From NCBI GenBank assembly GCA_010909165.1, contig MU008165.1:1-64000 (forward strand): a DNA stretch of 64,000 nt, given 5' to 3'. Both the position numbers and the translations under genes were made by a program. Positions 10,785 through 21,159 of this stretch are shown one piece after another (position 1 is the first letter of the stretch; every line of letters begins with the position of its first letter). This DNA is from Anthoceros angustus (lineage: Eukaryota > Streptophyta > Anthocerotopsida > Anthocerotales > Anthocerotaceae). The notes under the pieces are model-generated. The model was given only the letters and a program-made list of their open reading frames with translations. It had not been told where the DNA came from and did no database searches.

Positions 10785-11615
10785 AGGAGGAGGCCCTGCA
10801 AAGGAGCAGGGTGACCGTGAGAGAGCTATGCTGCATTATTCTCAGATGAAAGGCAGAGCCTGGCATGATGCCCACCGAGGCTACATTTCTGTGCATCCTA
10901 AAAGCTTGCATCAGCTCAACGAAAAACCGGTATGGGGGTGGAGGCCGTGCAAAAGGCAAGGTGAGAGCTATACAGCGTTTTCTCAGATGAAGGCAGAGGG
11001 AATCATGCCCACAGAGGCTACATTTCTGTGCACCCTAAAAGCTTGCAGCAGCCCAGGAAAACAGGAAAGCTTGGGATCATAAACCTCACACACACAAGAG
11101 CCCAAACCGCCAGACAAATTGAGAACAGCATTAACAAGTGTGAAGCATAAAGTTATTCGACATGTTTCCACGAAGGAGATAATCAATTGATGTGGCTGCT
11201 GGGATTCGAGCCCAGGTCTCCACGGCCACAACGTGGAATTCTTACCACTAAACTACAGCCACTTCGATGTGCAAAATGTATTCTATACTTGTACTAGTAC
11301 AATGTTTTTATTAAATGTTGCCAGCTTCATCCCATCAACAGCTGGCGGTTGGAGAGAGCTTCGATTGGCATATGGAAAGTCCCAAAAAGAAAAAGAAGAA
11401 GCAATGTCTTACACAAAAATATCAAATAAGAATATGAATTATCAGATAGGTAGGAAAAATGCCGTCCAAGTGGACTACAATAGACTTCTTTTCCTTAAGT
11501 ATTGAATAAGCTAGGAGGCCCTGCAAAGGGCAGGGTAAGATAAGAGAGCTATGTATGCAGATTTTTCTCTAATGAACACTTAGAGCATTATGTACATAGA
11601 GGCTACATTTTGTAG
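10785..11615 (+). pseudogene. PPR gene scraps, three copies of one ~105-bp segment
   Basis: Three diverged copies of the same PPR-derived segment lie at about 10785-10890, 10940-11045 and 11512-11615. Each starts near GGAGGCC(C/G)TGCAAA and reads towards GAGGCTACATTT. The best preserved (10980-11060) translates as QMKAEGIMPTEATFLCTLKA, the end of one PPR motif and the start of the next. Stops and shifts separate the copies. The intact-looking tRNA-His lies between the second and third. No start, no DYW tail and no long frame: these are fragments only. Confidence 0.7.
11191..11262 (-). tRNA. trnH-GUG: tRNA-His (anticodon GTG)
   Basis: The minus-strand sequence folds as a complete cloverleaf. 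The acceptor stem GTGGCTG pairs with CAGCCAC and is followed by discriminator A. The anticodon stem CCACG/CGTGG encloses loop TTGTGGC, giving anticodon GTG. The T stem CTGGG/CCCAG encloses CTCGAAT, and the D arm contains AGTGGTAAGA. This is the normal cytosolic plant tRNA-His pattern (G-1 is added enzymatically). I see no clear oligo-T terminator just downstream (below 11191), so expression is uncertain. Degenerate relatives occur at about 5.7, 6.0 and 12.0 kb. Confidence 0.9.
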
Positions 11616-11639
11616 CCACGTACAAAGGTTGAGAATGAG

Positions 11640-12078
11640 TCACGCTCCCCTCACCACTAGACATGGCCTATGCATTGTCCGCTATGTGGCTGACTCTCCT
11701 TACCACTAGACGTTACCTGTGTGTTTTTTACCTTTTCTTATTTGAATTGAACAACACAACTTTAAAATAGAGAAAGGACAAGAGTCACCTTGTCTACCTT
11801 TTCTTATTTGGACTGAACAACAGGGACTCTAAGATAGAGAAACAGCCAAAATCACTCTTGCCAATGTGGCTATCTCCTCCTTACCACCAGACATGGCTTC
11901 TGTGTATTTTACCTTTTTTTGTTTGGACTGACCAGGAAGGACTTTACAATAGAGAAAGAGCCATAGTCACCCTTGCCAATGTGGCTACAAGGATTTGAGC
12001 TGCACTTGCCTATGTGGGTGTAAGGATTTGAGCTCAATATGGAATTCTTACCACTAAACTAAAACCCCTTCTATTAAA
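11640..12078. repeat. Imperfect ~130-bp repeats with tRNA-His-like ends
   Basis: About three copies of a unit carry CTCCTTACCAC(T/C)AGAC, then TACCTTTTCTTATTTG(A/G)A, then CTGAACAACA and ATAGAGAAA(G/C)A. Copies centre near 11700, 11830 and 11940. The last runs into GGCTACAAGGATTTGAGCT and, at 12035-12078, GAATTCTTACCACTAAACTA, which match the two ends of the tRNA-His read from the plus strand. The array therefore looks tRNA-related. Boundaries are approximate and I cannot say whether it is a SINE family. Confidence 0.5.
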
Positions 12079-12399
12079 CATGTTCTTTCGTACTCCATCA
12101 ACACCTTTCACCAACAAGGGTATAAGTAGATTAAGTAATTTCTCATACCAGGATATTGAATACAACCTAAATATATAGTAGGTAGAACCAATGAAGGGTT
12201 ATGTTTGAGACTATCACTTATACTCAAGTGTTCACCAAAAAATAAAAACTTTTACAAAAGGATCTTCATATAATGGGCGTCCAACAATTGTCCGCTAAAT
12301 TGAATTCATAAGCTTATCAAATTTTGTGAGAACAAGCACATGAAGTGTCCAGGTAAATGTAATGTTACTAAAAGCTGCATAAATTAACATGTCCAGGCC

Positions 12400-13903
12400 T
12401 TATTTTTTAATTTTTGAGACTTTTTCTCCTATTCTTTGTTCTTGCCCAATGATTTTCTTTTCAAGATCTTCTCGCATTTTCATAACATGTCGTTCGACTG
12501 CAGCATTAACTTTTTGAGTAACTTCATCAGGTATTGCAGCTGCAAGATATTACGCTGTTTATTTAATTTCTTGCACCTAAAATCATTGAGAAAATACGTT
12601 TCTCTTTCCATGCATACATATACCTCTGTACGCTGCTTCAATGGCAGCTTGTCGTGCAGCTTCAGCAGCAATGGCATCTTCTTGAGCCTTTTTAAAGGCT
12701 TCCTCCTATAGACGTTATTTGATGCATCATCATCATAAAATTCTTGATGTACTAAGATAAATATTTTAAAGACGTTTATGTCAAAAATAACTACCTTCAA
12801 TTTTCTGTCTATAAGTTTTTGTTCATAGTCATATTCTGCTTGGGTAATTGCTAAGTTCAAAGAAGGTACTATTTTAGGCAGCTCTAGATCATGTTGTTTT
12901 GTAATTACTTGAAGTAAAATAGTTGGTGTAAAAGCATACTGATATAATCGGTAGTGCCTATAGTATCTGCACCAAATAAAATAAAAGGACACAATATATT
13001 TTTTCAATGAAAAAATTATAGAATAATAATAATATTTTTTTAACCAACACAACTAAAAAATTATAATCTAATGAAGGTACCATATTGGACAGGTAAAGTA
13101 GCGCACGTGTTTAATAAATATTCAGTAGTTTCTTGCAATTCGCCCAAAGTGAACAAACCAACCGAAAAAGGTGGACGTTGTACACTATGAATCAGTAGTA
13201 AGTTCTTGGTTTTTTCCCAGCTTGCCTCCACTGTCAACCTTCCCGCTGGAGTTATTTTAGAGGTTAGCTTGAAGTGATATTGTAGGTGAATTCCATAGCT
13301 GATATTGGAGCTAGTTGATTGCTGCCAACAACAAAACAAACACTACCTAATGAGACTGACAAGAGCAACACAATTATAATACAGTCAAGTATAATGTTTT
13401 TTCAAAAATTCTATAAATAAAATTACGTAAAATATCATTGAGAGTGGAGTTTACCTATAGCATCCTCGTGTACACATTTAATTATTGATATCAATGTTGA
13501 TGTCTTCTCAACATTGAAGCCTTGTTGCTGAGCAAACCTGTATAATAATCAAATATTAATATTTCAAGAATAAGAACTTACTTTAAAAAATCACAAAAAT
13601 TAAAATATTAGCAAACAAAGGGAAAGAAACATGAATAGGGATGGGTGTAGGCACATGAGACTCCCAAAATGTAAATCCCCTAATATTTCTGCAGTTGGAT
13701 TTAAATCGTCATCCAACTGCAGCATCACTTGTAATCTCCTAGAATGTACAAAGCTTTGAATGGTAAGGATAAGTATCAGTAAAAGTTCATTCCAAAAATC
13801 TATTTAGCTATACAAACCTTCTGGTATTTGCTGCACTTGATCCTCTTTCTAGCACTTTGAGAAGCTGAGATTCTGTTAGATCCTTCCATGTTAGTGTAGC
13901 TGC
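12400..13903 (-). CDS. CFAP119: CFAP119 (CCDC189)-like cilium/flagellum protein, 5' end not found
   Basis: Seven minus-strand exons can be assembled: about 13903-13818, 13738-13655, 13537-13455, 13321-13107, 12966-12795, 12705-12624 and 12539-12400 (stop TAA at 12402-12400). Diagnostic segments, in order: ILGDLHFGSLM joined to FAQQQGFNVEKTST, then HSVQRPPFSVGLF, then EYLLNT joined to YYRHYRLYQYAFTP, then a charged helical C-terminus ending EKVSKIKK. This order and wording match animal CFAP119, a motile-cilium protein. In plants it would be expected only in lineages with flagellated sperm, so expression in male gametangia is likely (inference). Most junctions are in phase. The third-to-fourth is not resolved: the frame on each side is clear but the phase does not fit, so a micro-exon or a lesion may be there. 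The first exon upstream was not identified; an ATG-led stretch at 14502-14440 is a weak candidate. Confidence 0.75.
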
Positions 13904-14579
13904 CTACATAAACATACTAAGAAATGTTGATCAGAAACTCAAAAACAAATATAGACTATGAAGAAGCTGCAAACTCAAGTGCTCCCTGATCAATTCACAA
14001 ATCGACCACAATACTATTAGTTACAAAGAATTTATCAGATTATGAAACGGAGCTCTAGTTTTTTTCCTACTTATTCACCATGCGTTTTTTTATCTGTTTT
14101 TATGGGTTCCTTCAATGGTTTCATTTTGTTCCAATTCATCACAAGTCACTTTTGATTGCAAATCATCCAAGATGTATAAATGTCATAAAGCTTTGAAAGA
14201 CCAAATGAAGTTTTAGGGGTCTAACTCTCTTTGATTGCATTTACCATGTAAAGCCTAATTTATGTAGTAGGGTATAGATGTAGAACGACCATGCTTTTCC
14301 AAATCTTGAATATGATGCTTCTTCGATGGAGCTCTGAAATTACTTTCTTGCTACCGAATAATTTGATACTAATTGTTAACTCAGTCTGATGTGAATATGA
14401 AATCTCACATCCTAACTCTAGTACGCAGATATTTTGAAGTGCTGCCGTATAAAACGAGCTTGCGTAGTCAGGTCTCAAAAAGTCCTTGTCCAGAGATTCC
14501 ATTCAAAAAGATAAAAAACCTAAGTATGTACCTACAGACTGTACATATCAGAAGAAGTGCCCCAAGCATAACAGTCTTT

Positions 14580-15130
14580 TCGTCGTCGGCCGACCGGTCG
14601 GCGGGTCACCGGCCACGTGCCTGACCAAATCGTGCAGGCAACCAGAGGTTCGAACCCGCGATCAGCGCCGGGCCCCCGGCCCCACGATGGGGGCCGTCCG
14701 CGACCGGTCGCCGTCGGGCTTCTGCAAGTCCGGCCGGTCACGCGGCCCTCGCCGCGTCGACGTCGACCTCGACAGCGACGAGTCGACGGAGTCGGCGCGC
14801 CGGCTGGCTAGACATATGGAACCCACCCGCACCCCGCGGGCCAGTCTGGCACCTCGCCTAACCGCGCATGTCCTAACAACCCCCTGGCCCAGTAAGGGAA
14901 GCTCTGTCGGAGGCGCAGTTATGTCCAGGCCCCGGTTAGGGTAACCGCGGCTCGGCAACCGCAGCGGGCTGCGCTGACCGCGGGTTAGCGCACAGCCAAC
15001 GCGCAGGCCGGTCGCAAGAAGGATCGCCGCGTGAAAGACGTTGGCGAGGCGGCACATGTCACTGCGCAGGCTCAGCCACTCACGCCGCGGCCTCGCCTCG
15101 GTCGCCGCGCTTTCCCGGCCCCGGCATCGG
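14580..15130. other. GC-rich island beginning with a tRNA-like / B-box sequence
   Basis: Composition changes sharply from AT-rich (12.1-14.5 kb) to very GC- and CpG-rich. At the left edge TGCCTG...CAGGCA forms a hairpin followed by GGTTCGAACCCGCG (14647-14660), which resembles a pol III B box or tRNA T-arm. The rest has many CGCG and CCGG steps and no convincing reading frame on either strand. It could be a tRNA-derived SINE fused to unknown sequence, or a CpG island for the downstream glutaredoxin gene. I do not recognise it as rDNA. Confidence 0.35.
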
Positions 15131-16335
15131 ACCCTGCGGTTTGCTGCGTCCCGCAGAAAATGCGTTCGTGGCTGTCTGGAGCTCTCGGATGCAAGGTGCG
15201 GCTCTGGTTTCTGCGCATTCTGTGAGGTGAAAAGGGGCTCGGAATGTGGACGGCAGAAGGCGGGGCCCGGACAAGGTAAAAACACCTCTTGCTGGCTGTG
15301 TGAGGGTTTCCTGCCGTTGCCGCAGGTCGTGCGGGTTACAGGCGGCGAGGAAGGGGCCGGGAAGGTGCCCGGGGATGGAGGAGATTGCTCGTCTGATTTT
15401 TCTATGCTGTGGAATCGAAGATTTGCCGCAACTCGCTGCATGGTTCGTGCCAGGACGCGGATCTGGAGTTCGGAAGACTTTTCTGTAGAGCCCGGTCGAT
15501 GTTACTGAAGAAGGTCAGACTTGGAGGCTGCGGAGGAGTGTGGCTGGCGGACTGGACTGGCTGTGAGGTGGACCACGCCGGTGGAGAGAGAGCGACTGTT
15601 TTCTAGGCAGCATCCGGGGCTGGGGCCAGGACGGGGTCTGAGCTGTCTGTGTGTGTGCTTTGCTTGTATGTGTCTGTGATCTTGTGCCGGCCGGGGAGGG
15701 AGGAAGCGAAGAGGCTGTAGCTGCGGCCGAGGCAGGTGTGGGAGGGAGGAGTCTTGGGTGCCTGCGGCCTGCTCGAGGTGTTTTCGTTTTCTCGGTGTTT
15801 CGTCCGAGGCGTGGACCGTGTGCTTAGGAAGTCTATATATGTGGCTCAGGTGCTCGGTTTGGTGTTTCGGACTTGGTTAGATTTGAAAGCTGTCGCCTTG
15901 CGGGGTTTCTGGTTGCTGTGTTCGACTGGTTTAGATGTGAGGAGAGGTTTTGCGGAGAGGAGCTTGGTGCTGCTGCCGGCTGTTGTGTTTTGGAGTGTAG
16001 CGCCGGTGTCAGCGACGGTGGGTTTGCGCTGGCAGGCTGTGTTGGAGGGTGGAGAATCAGGGGCTGCGGGGAGAGTGGGTGGTAGATTTGTTGTGGGGGT
16101 GCGCTGTGGTCTTCTAGCTGGAGAAAAAAGTGATGTGGAGGACAGAACTGGGGTCGAGTTGGCGGAATTGTAGGACCAGTCTCTCTGGTCTGCAAACGAA
16201 GCATCTGTTTCGTGCATGTGGAGTTCTGGACGATAGAAGAGCGTAGGTCCGCGGGCCGGTGTTGTGGCAGAGTGGTGGTTATTGCGGAGGGGACTTTCGG
16301 CTTTGAGAGGCAGGCTGATCTGAGGTGCTTGGAAG
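15131..16335 (+). promoter_or_regulatory. Long G/T-rich upstream region and probable 5' leader of the glutaredoxin gene
   Basis: About 1.2 kb immediately before the glutaredoxin ATG is rich in G and T, with many TGTG and GAGG tracts. It lacks a convincing protein and has several short upstream ATGs, for example at 15736. This fits a long transcribed leader and promoter of the downstream gene. No TATA box or splice pair could be fixed with confidence. Confidence 0.4.
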
Positions 16336-18687
16336 ATGGGGTGTGCTTCCTCTAAGGAGTGGGAGAAGCAGGCGAAGAGGGAGGGAGGGAAGGCTCCTAT
16401 GTCTCGGAGCCAGTCCATGCCCCTTCAGTGGACTCAAAAGTCTCAAGTTCTGGAGAAGCAGGATGACAACTTCCATGTTGTGGCTTTGACGTCCAGCACT
16501 TACGGTATCTTGAAAGTCGATGGGCCGAAGCAGGATGAGGACGATGTGGCCAGGGGCGTGGCTGACCTTGATGAGGTGAGTGAGATGTATCACAAGATGA
16601 AGAACTTGGACATTCCGGCCGTGATGGAACCGAAGCCGTGGTCGGAGATGAGCTTCAACCTTCCGCAATTGAACCTACAGCTACAAGCGAAGTCTCCGAT
16701 GCCTGGTGCAGCTGAGCTTGAGACAATCAACATGTGGGAGCTCATGGAGGGTCTCGATGATGATACCCTCAGTCCGTTCAGGGGCAGTGCAGCATCACCT
16801 TTTGGATTACGGCAAGCTGGTTCACCGTTGCAGCTCAGGCAAACAGGATCCCCATTTGCAGCCAAGCAGCTGGACAAGGAGAAGTCCAAGTCCATGTTTG
16901 CGGTGCGCACGGTGGAGGAGCTTGATGCTGCACTCTCCGAAAATGTACAGGAGGGAGGCTCGGCCAAGGGAAAGTCAGTGGCCGAACCTACTGTCAAGCT
17001 TGGAAAGAGTTCATCCTTCGGCGGGTCTGGCAAGGAGAATACTAGACCTACCAGTTTGTCCTCCTTGATGGCCCAAAAGAGTGTGTCTAACAGTCCCGTG
17101 TTGTCACCCAGTCCTGTTCCCTCTGCAGTTTCCGTCTCTGACTCTTCTAAAGATAGTGTACAGTCGTCCCTTGTCCCCATTGCTGGTGGTCGGGATGTTG
17201 TCAAAAAGCCTGTCAAGCTTAGTGTGGGGGGATCTGAAAAGGGTACTGCCATCTCGCCCATAAGTCCCACTGACGTAGCACCCTCTGTCTCTGTGTCCAG
17301 CCCAAGGATGTCCAGCGGCAACGCTACTATGTCCACGGCAGTGAGACCCGCAGCTCCGCCTTCCTTGAACTCCAAGCAAAAATTAGTTACTCCTGTCCCA
17401 ATCCCGCCTCTGGTTTTGGATTCCAGCTTTCAACATGTGACTGTTCCAAAGTCTACTGCAGCAGTTGGTGTGGACAAGAAGGCTTCGTCAAGGAGTGTTT
17501 CTCCCAAGGTTGCAGGAAAGATTCCCCCTCTGTCTCTAGATGCTAGCTACGAGCACGTCAGCCTTCCCTCTCCTGTTTTTGGAGATGGGCGCCAGGTGCA
17601 GCAGGTGCCGCTGGTGCAGGCTGCAATCAAGGTTAGCCCGAACATTGCCGAGAGGATGGCTGCTTTTACAAAGGTTGCCGAAAAAACCAGTCCTTCTGTG
17701 GCGATGACAGCAGAAAAGCGAGTTCCAGGGAAGCCAGTTTCGCCCTTCAACAATGTCCAAGGAGTGAAGACTCATGCGAGAACTTCAAGTGACGAGTCCA
17801 GGATGGTCCCTGTGAACTACGTCAATAACTTTCCGCCCTCACCGGACGAATCAGAGGATCCAAATAGTCCCTTATTTGACCCGGATCTCTTGGCTTCTTT
17901 CGAGAAGGCGTTCGAGCAGATCTCTGAGGATGATTGGTATGCAGTAAGGAGTGGTGATGTAGAGACGACGACTTCCGGGAGTACAACTGACGTGGAAAGT
18001 CCTGTCAGGCGAGGGGGAAGGGATTCGATGCCTGTTCCTGAAGTGGCGGCCAAAGGTAACAAGATAGTGCAGCTTCCGGTGGAATCAGTACAAACTCCTT
18101 CACGAGCTGGTAACATTGGTGGAGAGGTGAAGAACGTGAAGAAACTAGCATCCTCGAAGGTGTCACCTCTGGTCAGTGTGAAGCAGAAAAAGGTGGTCAA
18201 GGAAGATCCACTAGACAAATTTGAAAAGAAATGCCCTCCGGGTGGAGAGGGACGAGTGGTTTTTTATTCTACAAGTTTGCGAGGAATCAGGAAGACGTTC
18301 GAGGACTGCAACCATCTGAGGATGATTTTGGAAAGCTTCTCGGTGCTGATTGATGAGAGAGACGTTTCGATGCATTCTGAGTTCAGGCAAGAGCTGAAGG
18401 ACCTGATGGGTAAACCTGTCCCTGTGCCTCGTGTGTTCGTCAAGGGAAGGTACATTGGTGGAGAGCAGGAGGTGATGCAGCTTCATGAAGATGGAGTGCT
18501 CGCAGAGCTCATGGAGGGTCTTCCTACTGAGAAGTCCAGAGCACCCTGTGATGGTTGTGGTGGGGTCCGCTTCGTTCCGTGCATGGAGTGCAGTGGAAGC
18601 TGTAAAGTCCTTTCCGAAGACGATGTGATTGTGAGGTGCCCAGACTGTAATGAAAACGGTCTAATGAGGTGTCCTATATGTTTTTAG
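16336..18687 (+). CDS. Plant glutaredoxin-domain protein with N-myristoylation signal and Cys-rich tail
   Basis: Intronless frame of 783 codons starting MGCASSKEWEKQ, a good N-myristoylation/palmitoylation signal, so membrane association is likely. Residues ~20-630 are low-complexity Ser/Pro/Val-rich with repeated short motifs (two copies of a PPLVLDSSFQHV / PPLSLDASYEHV-like element). Residues ~636-740 are a glutaredoxin fold: GRVVFYSTSLRGIRKTFEDC, then VPVPRVFVKGRYIGGEQEV with the conserved cis-Pro and GG. The usual CPYC site is replaced by TSLRGIRKTFEDC, as in the plant-specific At5g39865/At3g28850-like family. The last 40 residues have four Cys pairs (CDGC, CMEC, CPDC, CPIC), a probable zinc-binding end normal for this family. 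The N-terminal half is long for the family. Redox activity is not assured without the canonical active site. Confidence 0.9.
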   Translation: MGCASSKEWEKQAKREGGKAPMSRSQSMPLQWTQKSQVLEKQDDNFHVVALTSSTYGILKVDGPKQDEDDVARGVADLDEVSEMYHKMKNLDIPAVMEPKPWSEMSFNLPQLNLQLQAKSPMPGAAELETINMWELMEGLDDDTLSPFRGSAASPFGLRQAGSPLQLRQTGSPFAAKQLDKEKSKSMFAVRTVEELDAALSENVQEGGSAKGKSVAEPTVKLGKSSSFGGSGKENTRPTSLSSLMAQKSVSNSPVLSPSPVPSAVSVSDSSKDSVQSSLVPIAGGRDVVKKPVKLSVGGSEKGTAISPISPTDVAPSVSVSSPRMSSGNATMSTAVRPAAPPSLNSKQKLVTPVPIPPLVLDSSFQHVTVPKSTAAVGVDKKASSRSVSPKVAGKIPPLSLDASYEHVSLPSPVFGDGRQVQQVPLVQAAIKVSPNIAERMAAFTKVAEKTSPSVAMTAEKRVPGKPVSPFNNVQGVKTHARTSSDESRMVPVNYVNNFPPSPDESEDPNSPLFDPDLLASFEKAFEQISEDDWYAVRSGDVETTTSGSTTDVESPVRRGGRDSMPVPEVAAKGNKIVQLPVESVQTPSRAGNIGGEVKNVKKLASSKVSPLVSVKQKKVVKEDPLDKFEKKCPPGGEGRVVFYSTSLRGIRKTFEDCNHLRMILESFSVLIDERDVSMHSEFRQELKDLMGKPVPVPRVFVKGRYIGGEQEVMQLHEDGVLAELMEGLPTEKSRAPCDGCGGVRFVPCMECSGSCKVLSEDDVIVRCPDCNENGLMRCPICF

Positions 18688-19328
18688 CAGCTCTTGGGCA
18701 TGCCAAAAACATTGTCTCTCCGATGCATGGTGCTCCATCTGGCGAAAGGAATAGCTGCTGGGCGGACAGTCAGAGGGGCTCATGGAGGGCCTGTCTTCTA
18801 GGAAGCCGCTTTTTTTAGCTATGTCCTCAGGAGTGGATGTGGCCCTGGGTTTTATAACTCAATATCGGTCGACTGAGCCTCTTAAGGTGCACTTCTCATT
18901 AGGAGGTAGAGGGAAGCAGGTGGAAGTGGAGTCAGGTTGTTAGCTGCTGTCACCGGCTAAAGCTTGTCCCAATGACAATTCGTTTTACTTGGGCTTTTCT
19001 ATGAGCTTATGGGAATGGCGTCTGTGGTTCCACAGATCCTCAGGAGAATTCCCTGTGTACAACATGGTGAGTCTGATTGGTAACTTTGGTGCAATTCTTG
19101 AAGGCAGCAATTTCGTTGTAGATCTGTTGGCAATTTTATTGAATGTAGACATACTCTCTTGTGGGATCGTGGATGGAAAGCGTTGTTCAAAGCAACCTTT
19201 CATTCCTCCCTAGTAAAGCGGCGGCTTGTAGTTTGGTGTGCATCACGATGCCATTATTGCGGCATTGTATGTATATATACTCAGTACAATGTCAAAGCTC
19301 TGAAATTGTTAATTGTGTACCTCATAAC
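18688..19328 (+). other. 3' flank of the glutaredoxin gene, no further gene
   Basis: About 640 bp after the stop codon with no coding potential. It probably contains the 3' untranslated region. It ends where the sequence suddenly becomes a copy of the GT47 gene 3' end (from about 19329). Confidence 0.5.
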
Positions 19329-20292
19329 TTGTTTGTTCGCGGGCGGAGGGATGCACATGCAAGCTCGACAGAGTTTGATCAGGATACATTTGATCAAGTA
19401 CCTAGCAGGAGCGCACAGGGAAAGCTTTAGGCTGACAGGTCTGAAGGTGCCCGGGGCGGTGCCCGGGGCGAGAAGCTAGTGAGTGTAGCTCTATCCGTAT
19501 CCATACGGAGTGTAGATCATGTGGAAGACATCGTACCTTAGTGGGGGCTGATTGAATAGAAAATGCTGCTGAACTCGTTTCACGTTCTCTGCATATCTTG
19601 GTATTCTTTTTTAGATACGTTCTCCTGCATATTTTGGTATTCTTTTTGAGATACTTCTCCAACACCCTCTCAAATTTGGGATATCCCTACATATGAATAG
19701 AGAAAGACTGTCAATTGAGAACGAATAGAGAAAGACTTTCAATTGAGAACGAAAAAAGACTTTGAATTCAGAACGAATAGAGAAAGACTTTGAATTCAGA
19801 ACGAATAGAGAAAGACTTTTAATTCAGAACGAATAGAGAAAGACTTCCAATTCAGAACGAATTGAGAGAGACTTCCAATTCAGAACGAATAGAGAAAGAC
19901 TTCCAATTCAGAACGAATAGAGAAAGACTTCCAATTCAGAACGAATAGAGAAAGACTTCCAATTCAGAATGAATAGAGAGACTTCCAATAGATAAGACTT
20001 CCGATTGAGAACGTCATATAGACGAATAGAGAAAGACTTCCAGTTCAGATGAATAGAGAAAGACTTCCAGTTTAGAATTTCACTGAAGGGAAGCACAAAG
20101 TGGTCGGCAATGATAATCCATACACAGCCATTGTAGATGGCTTCTACTATTCTTGGATTATTCACTTCATACCCGCCAGGGCACAACAAAACTAGCTGTG
20201 CTTCATGAAATCATGATAAGATTTGTCTTTCGGAAAGGGAAAGTTTAGAGATCAAATGATGGAACAATCTGGATCTTTTTCCTCCCAGTGCT
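19329..20292 (-). pseudogene. 3' fragment of the GT47 (exostosin-like) gene, duplicated from 42.3-42.9 kb
   Basis: From TTGTTTGTTCGCGGGCGGAG at 19329 the sequence follows 42258-42882 in the same orientation. It includes the 3' untranslated region (TTTGATCAAGTACCTAGCAG, GAAGCTAGTG, CATACGGAGTGTAG) and the last part of the coding exon. On the minus strand 20189-20080 still reads [20 protein letters not shown]. The copy diverges, is frame-broken, and the stretch corresponding to 42640-42670 has expanded into a tandem array (19695-20080). No upstream exons are present, so it is a truncated duplicate. The intact parent gene is 23 kb away. Confidence 0.9.
19695..20080. repeat. 28-bp minisatellite derived from a coding exon, about 13 copies
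   Basis: The unit begins GAATAGAGAAAGACTTCCAA and ends TTCAGAAC. Regular copies start at 19695, 19723, 19775, 19803, 19831, 19859, 19887, 19915 and 19943; shortened or disturbed ones lie at 19751 and 19971-20080. The single-copy source is visible in the GT47 gene at 42641-42670 (GAATAGAGAACGACTTCC...), which encodes NWKSFSI of that enzyme. Because 28 is not a multiple of three, each copy shifts frame, so the array has no coding role. Confidence 0.95.
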
Positions 20293-21130
20293 CCATTTTC
20301 ACACATTTATAGTAGTTATAGAAATTTGAGCATGCTTCGATCTGGTATTGCACAAAATTATATCAGACATATATATGTAGTATTTGGATGGCATTTTGGT
20401 AATCTAGAGTATTCAAATCCTCGAAACTCAAGGAAATGTTTTAGAATTATCAGATATTTTATTTTCACTACAAAATTCTATACATTATACATATAATTAT
20501 GATCTTTTTTTCTCTGATATTTAACATGTTCATATATATGTTATTGTACAACTTCAACCAAATCATTATATCCCATTTTCTATTTTTTCCTCTACTATAT
20601 TTAATTTTTAACCTTTGGTAGGAGGACTCAACCACCTGCTCCACTTGGGAATTGAGAATTGTTGATATATTGTTGTGGCAGATGGAGTGAGTTGCATGTG
20701 CAAGGCTACGAGGTCTCAGGTATTGCGGCTCTTGTTATATTGTCTAAACTACATCAAGCAATGCCCATTTCCTACGAATTTGGTTTGCTGGATTTTGGCG
20801 AAAATACATTGTATAATAAATCATAAATTTTAAATAACTGCTGCCTCTTGAGGTGGAAAATGTCTCTTTCGTTTATATTTAAATGACGTGTTAAAACTTA
20901 CCATTTGTATGATAAACAATAGTAAATGTAAAGAACACTCATTCGGTGCTGCAGACGTGTACATTTTATATCAACTTTGTGTTTAACCAAGGAAGGCTGA
21001 ATGCTGGATGTTATGTTCCTTCAATTAATTAATTAATTTTTTTATTTAAAAAAACTTGTGAATTTCTGCCGACTTGGAAACTGGCAGAAAAGACTAGTGC
21101 ACCTTGATGTGGTGTGAAGTGACATTTCTA
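20293..21130. other. AT-rich intergenic stretch
   Basis: No reading frame, RNA gene or named repeat seen. It holds long A/T runs and a short ATTAATTAATTAATT stretch near 21020. Confidence 0.6.
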
Positions 21131-21159
21131 CTAACCCGTTTGTTGGCAACTAGCTACCT

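Noticed and set aside
14580-15130. Ribosomal DNA fragment
   Set aside because: GC-rich and rDNA-like in texture, but no recognisable conserved 18S, 5.8S, 26S or 5S motif could be found.
14662-15441. 259-codon minus-strand frame in the GC-rich island
   Set aside because: High GC lowers stop frequency; composition is Arg/Pro/Ser noise with no motif.
16590-17375. 261-codon minus-strand frame
   Set aside because: Antisense to the Ser/Pro/Val-rich part of the glutaredoxin gene.
19695-20080. CRISPR-like array of 28-bp repeats
   Set aside because: No unique spacers; the unit is traceable to a GT47 exon.
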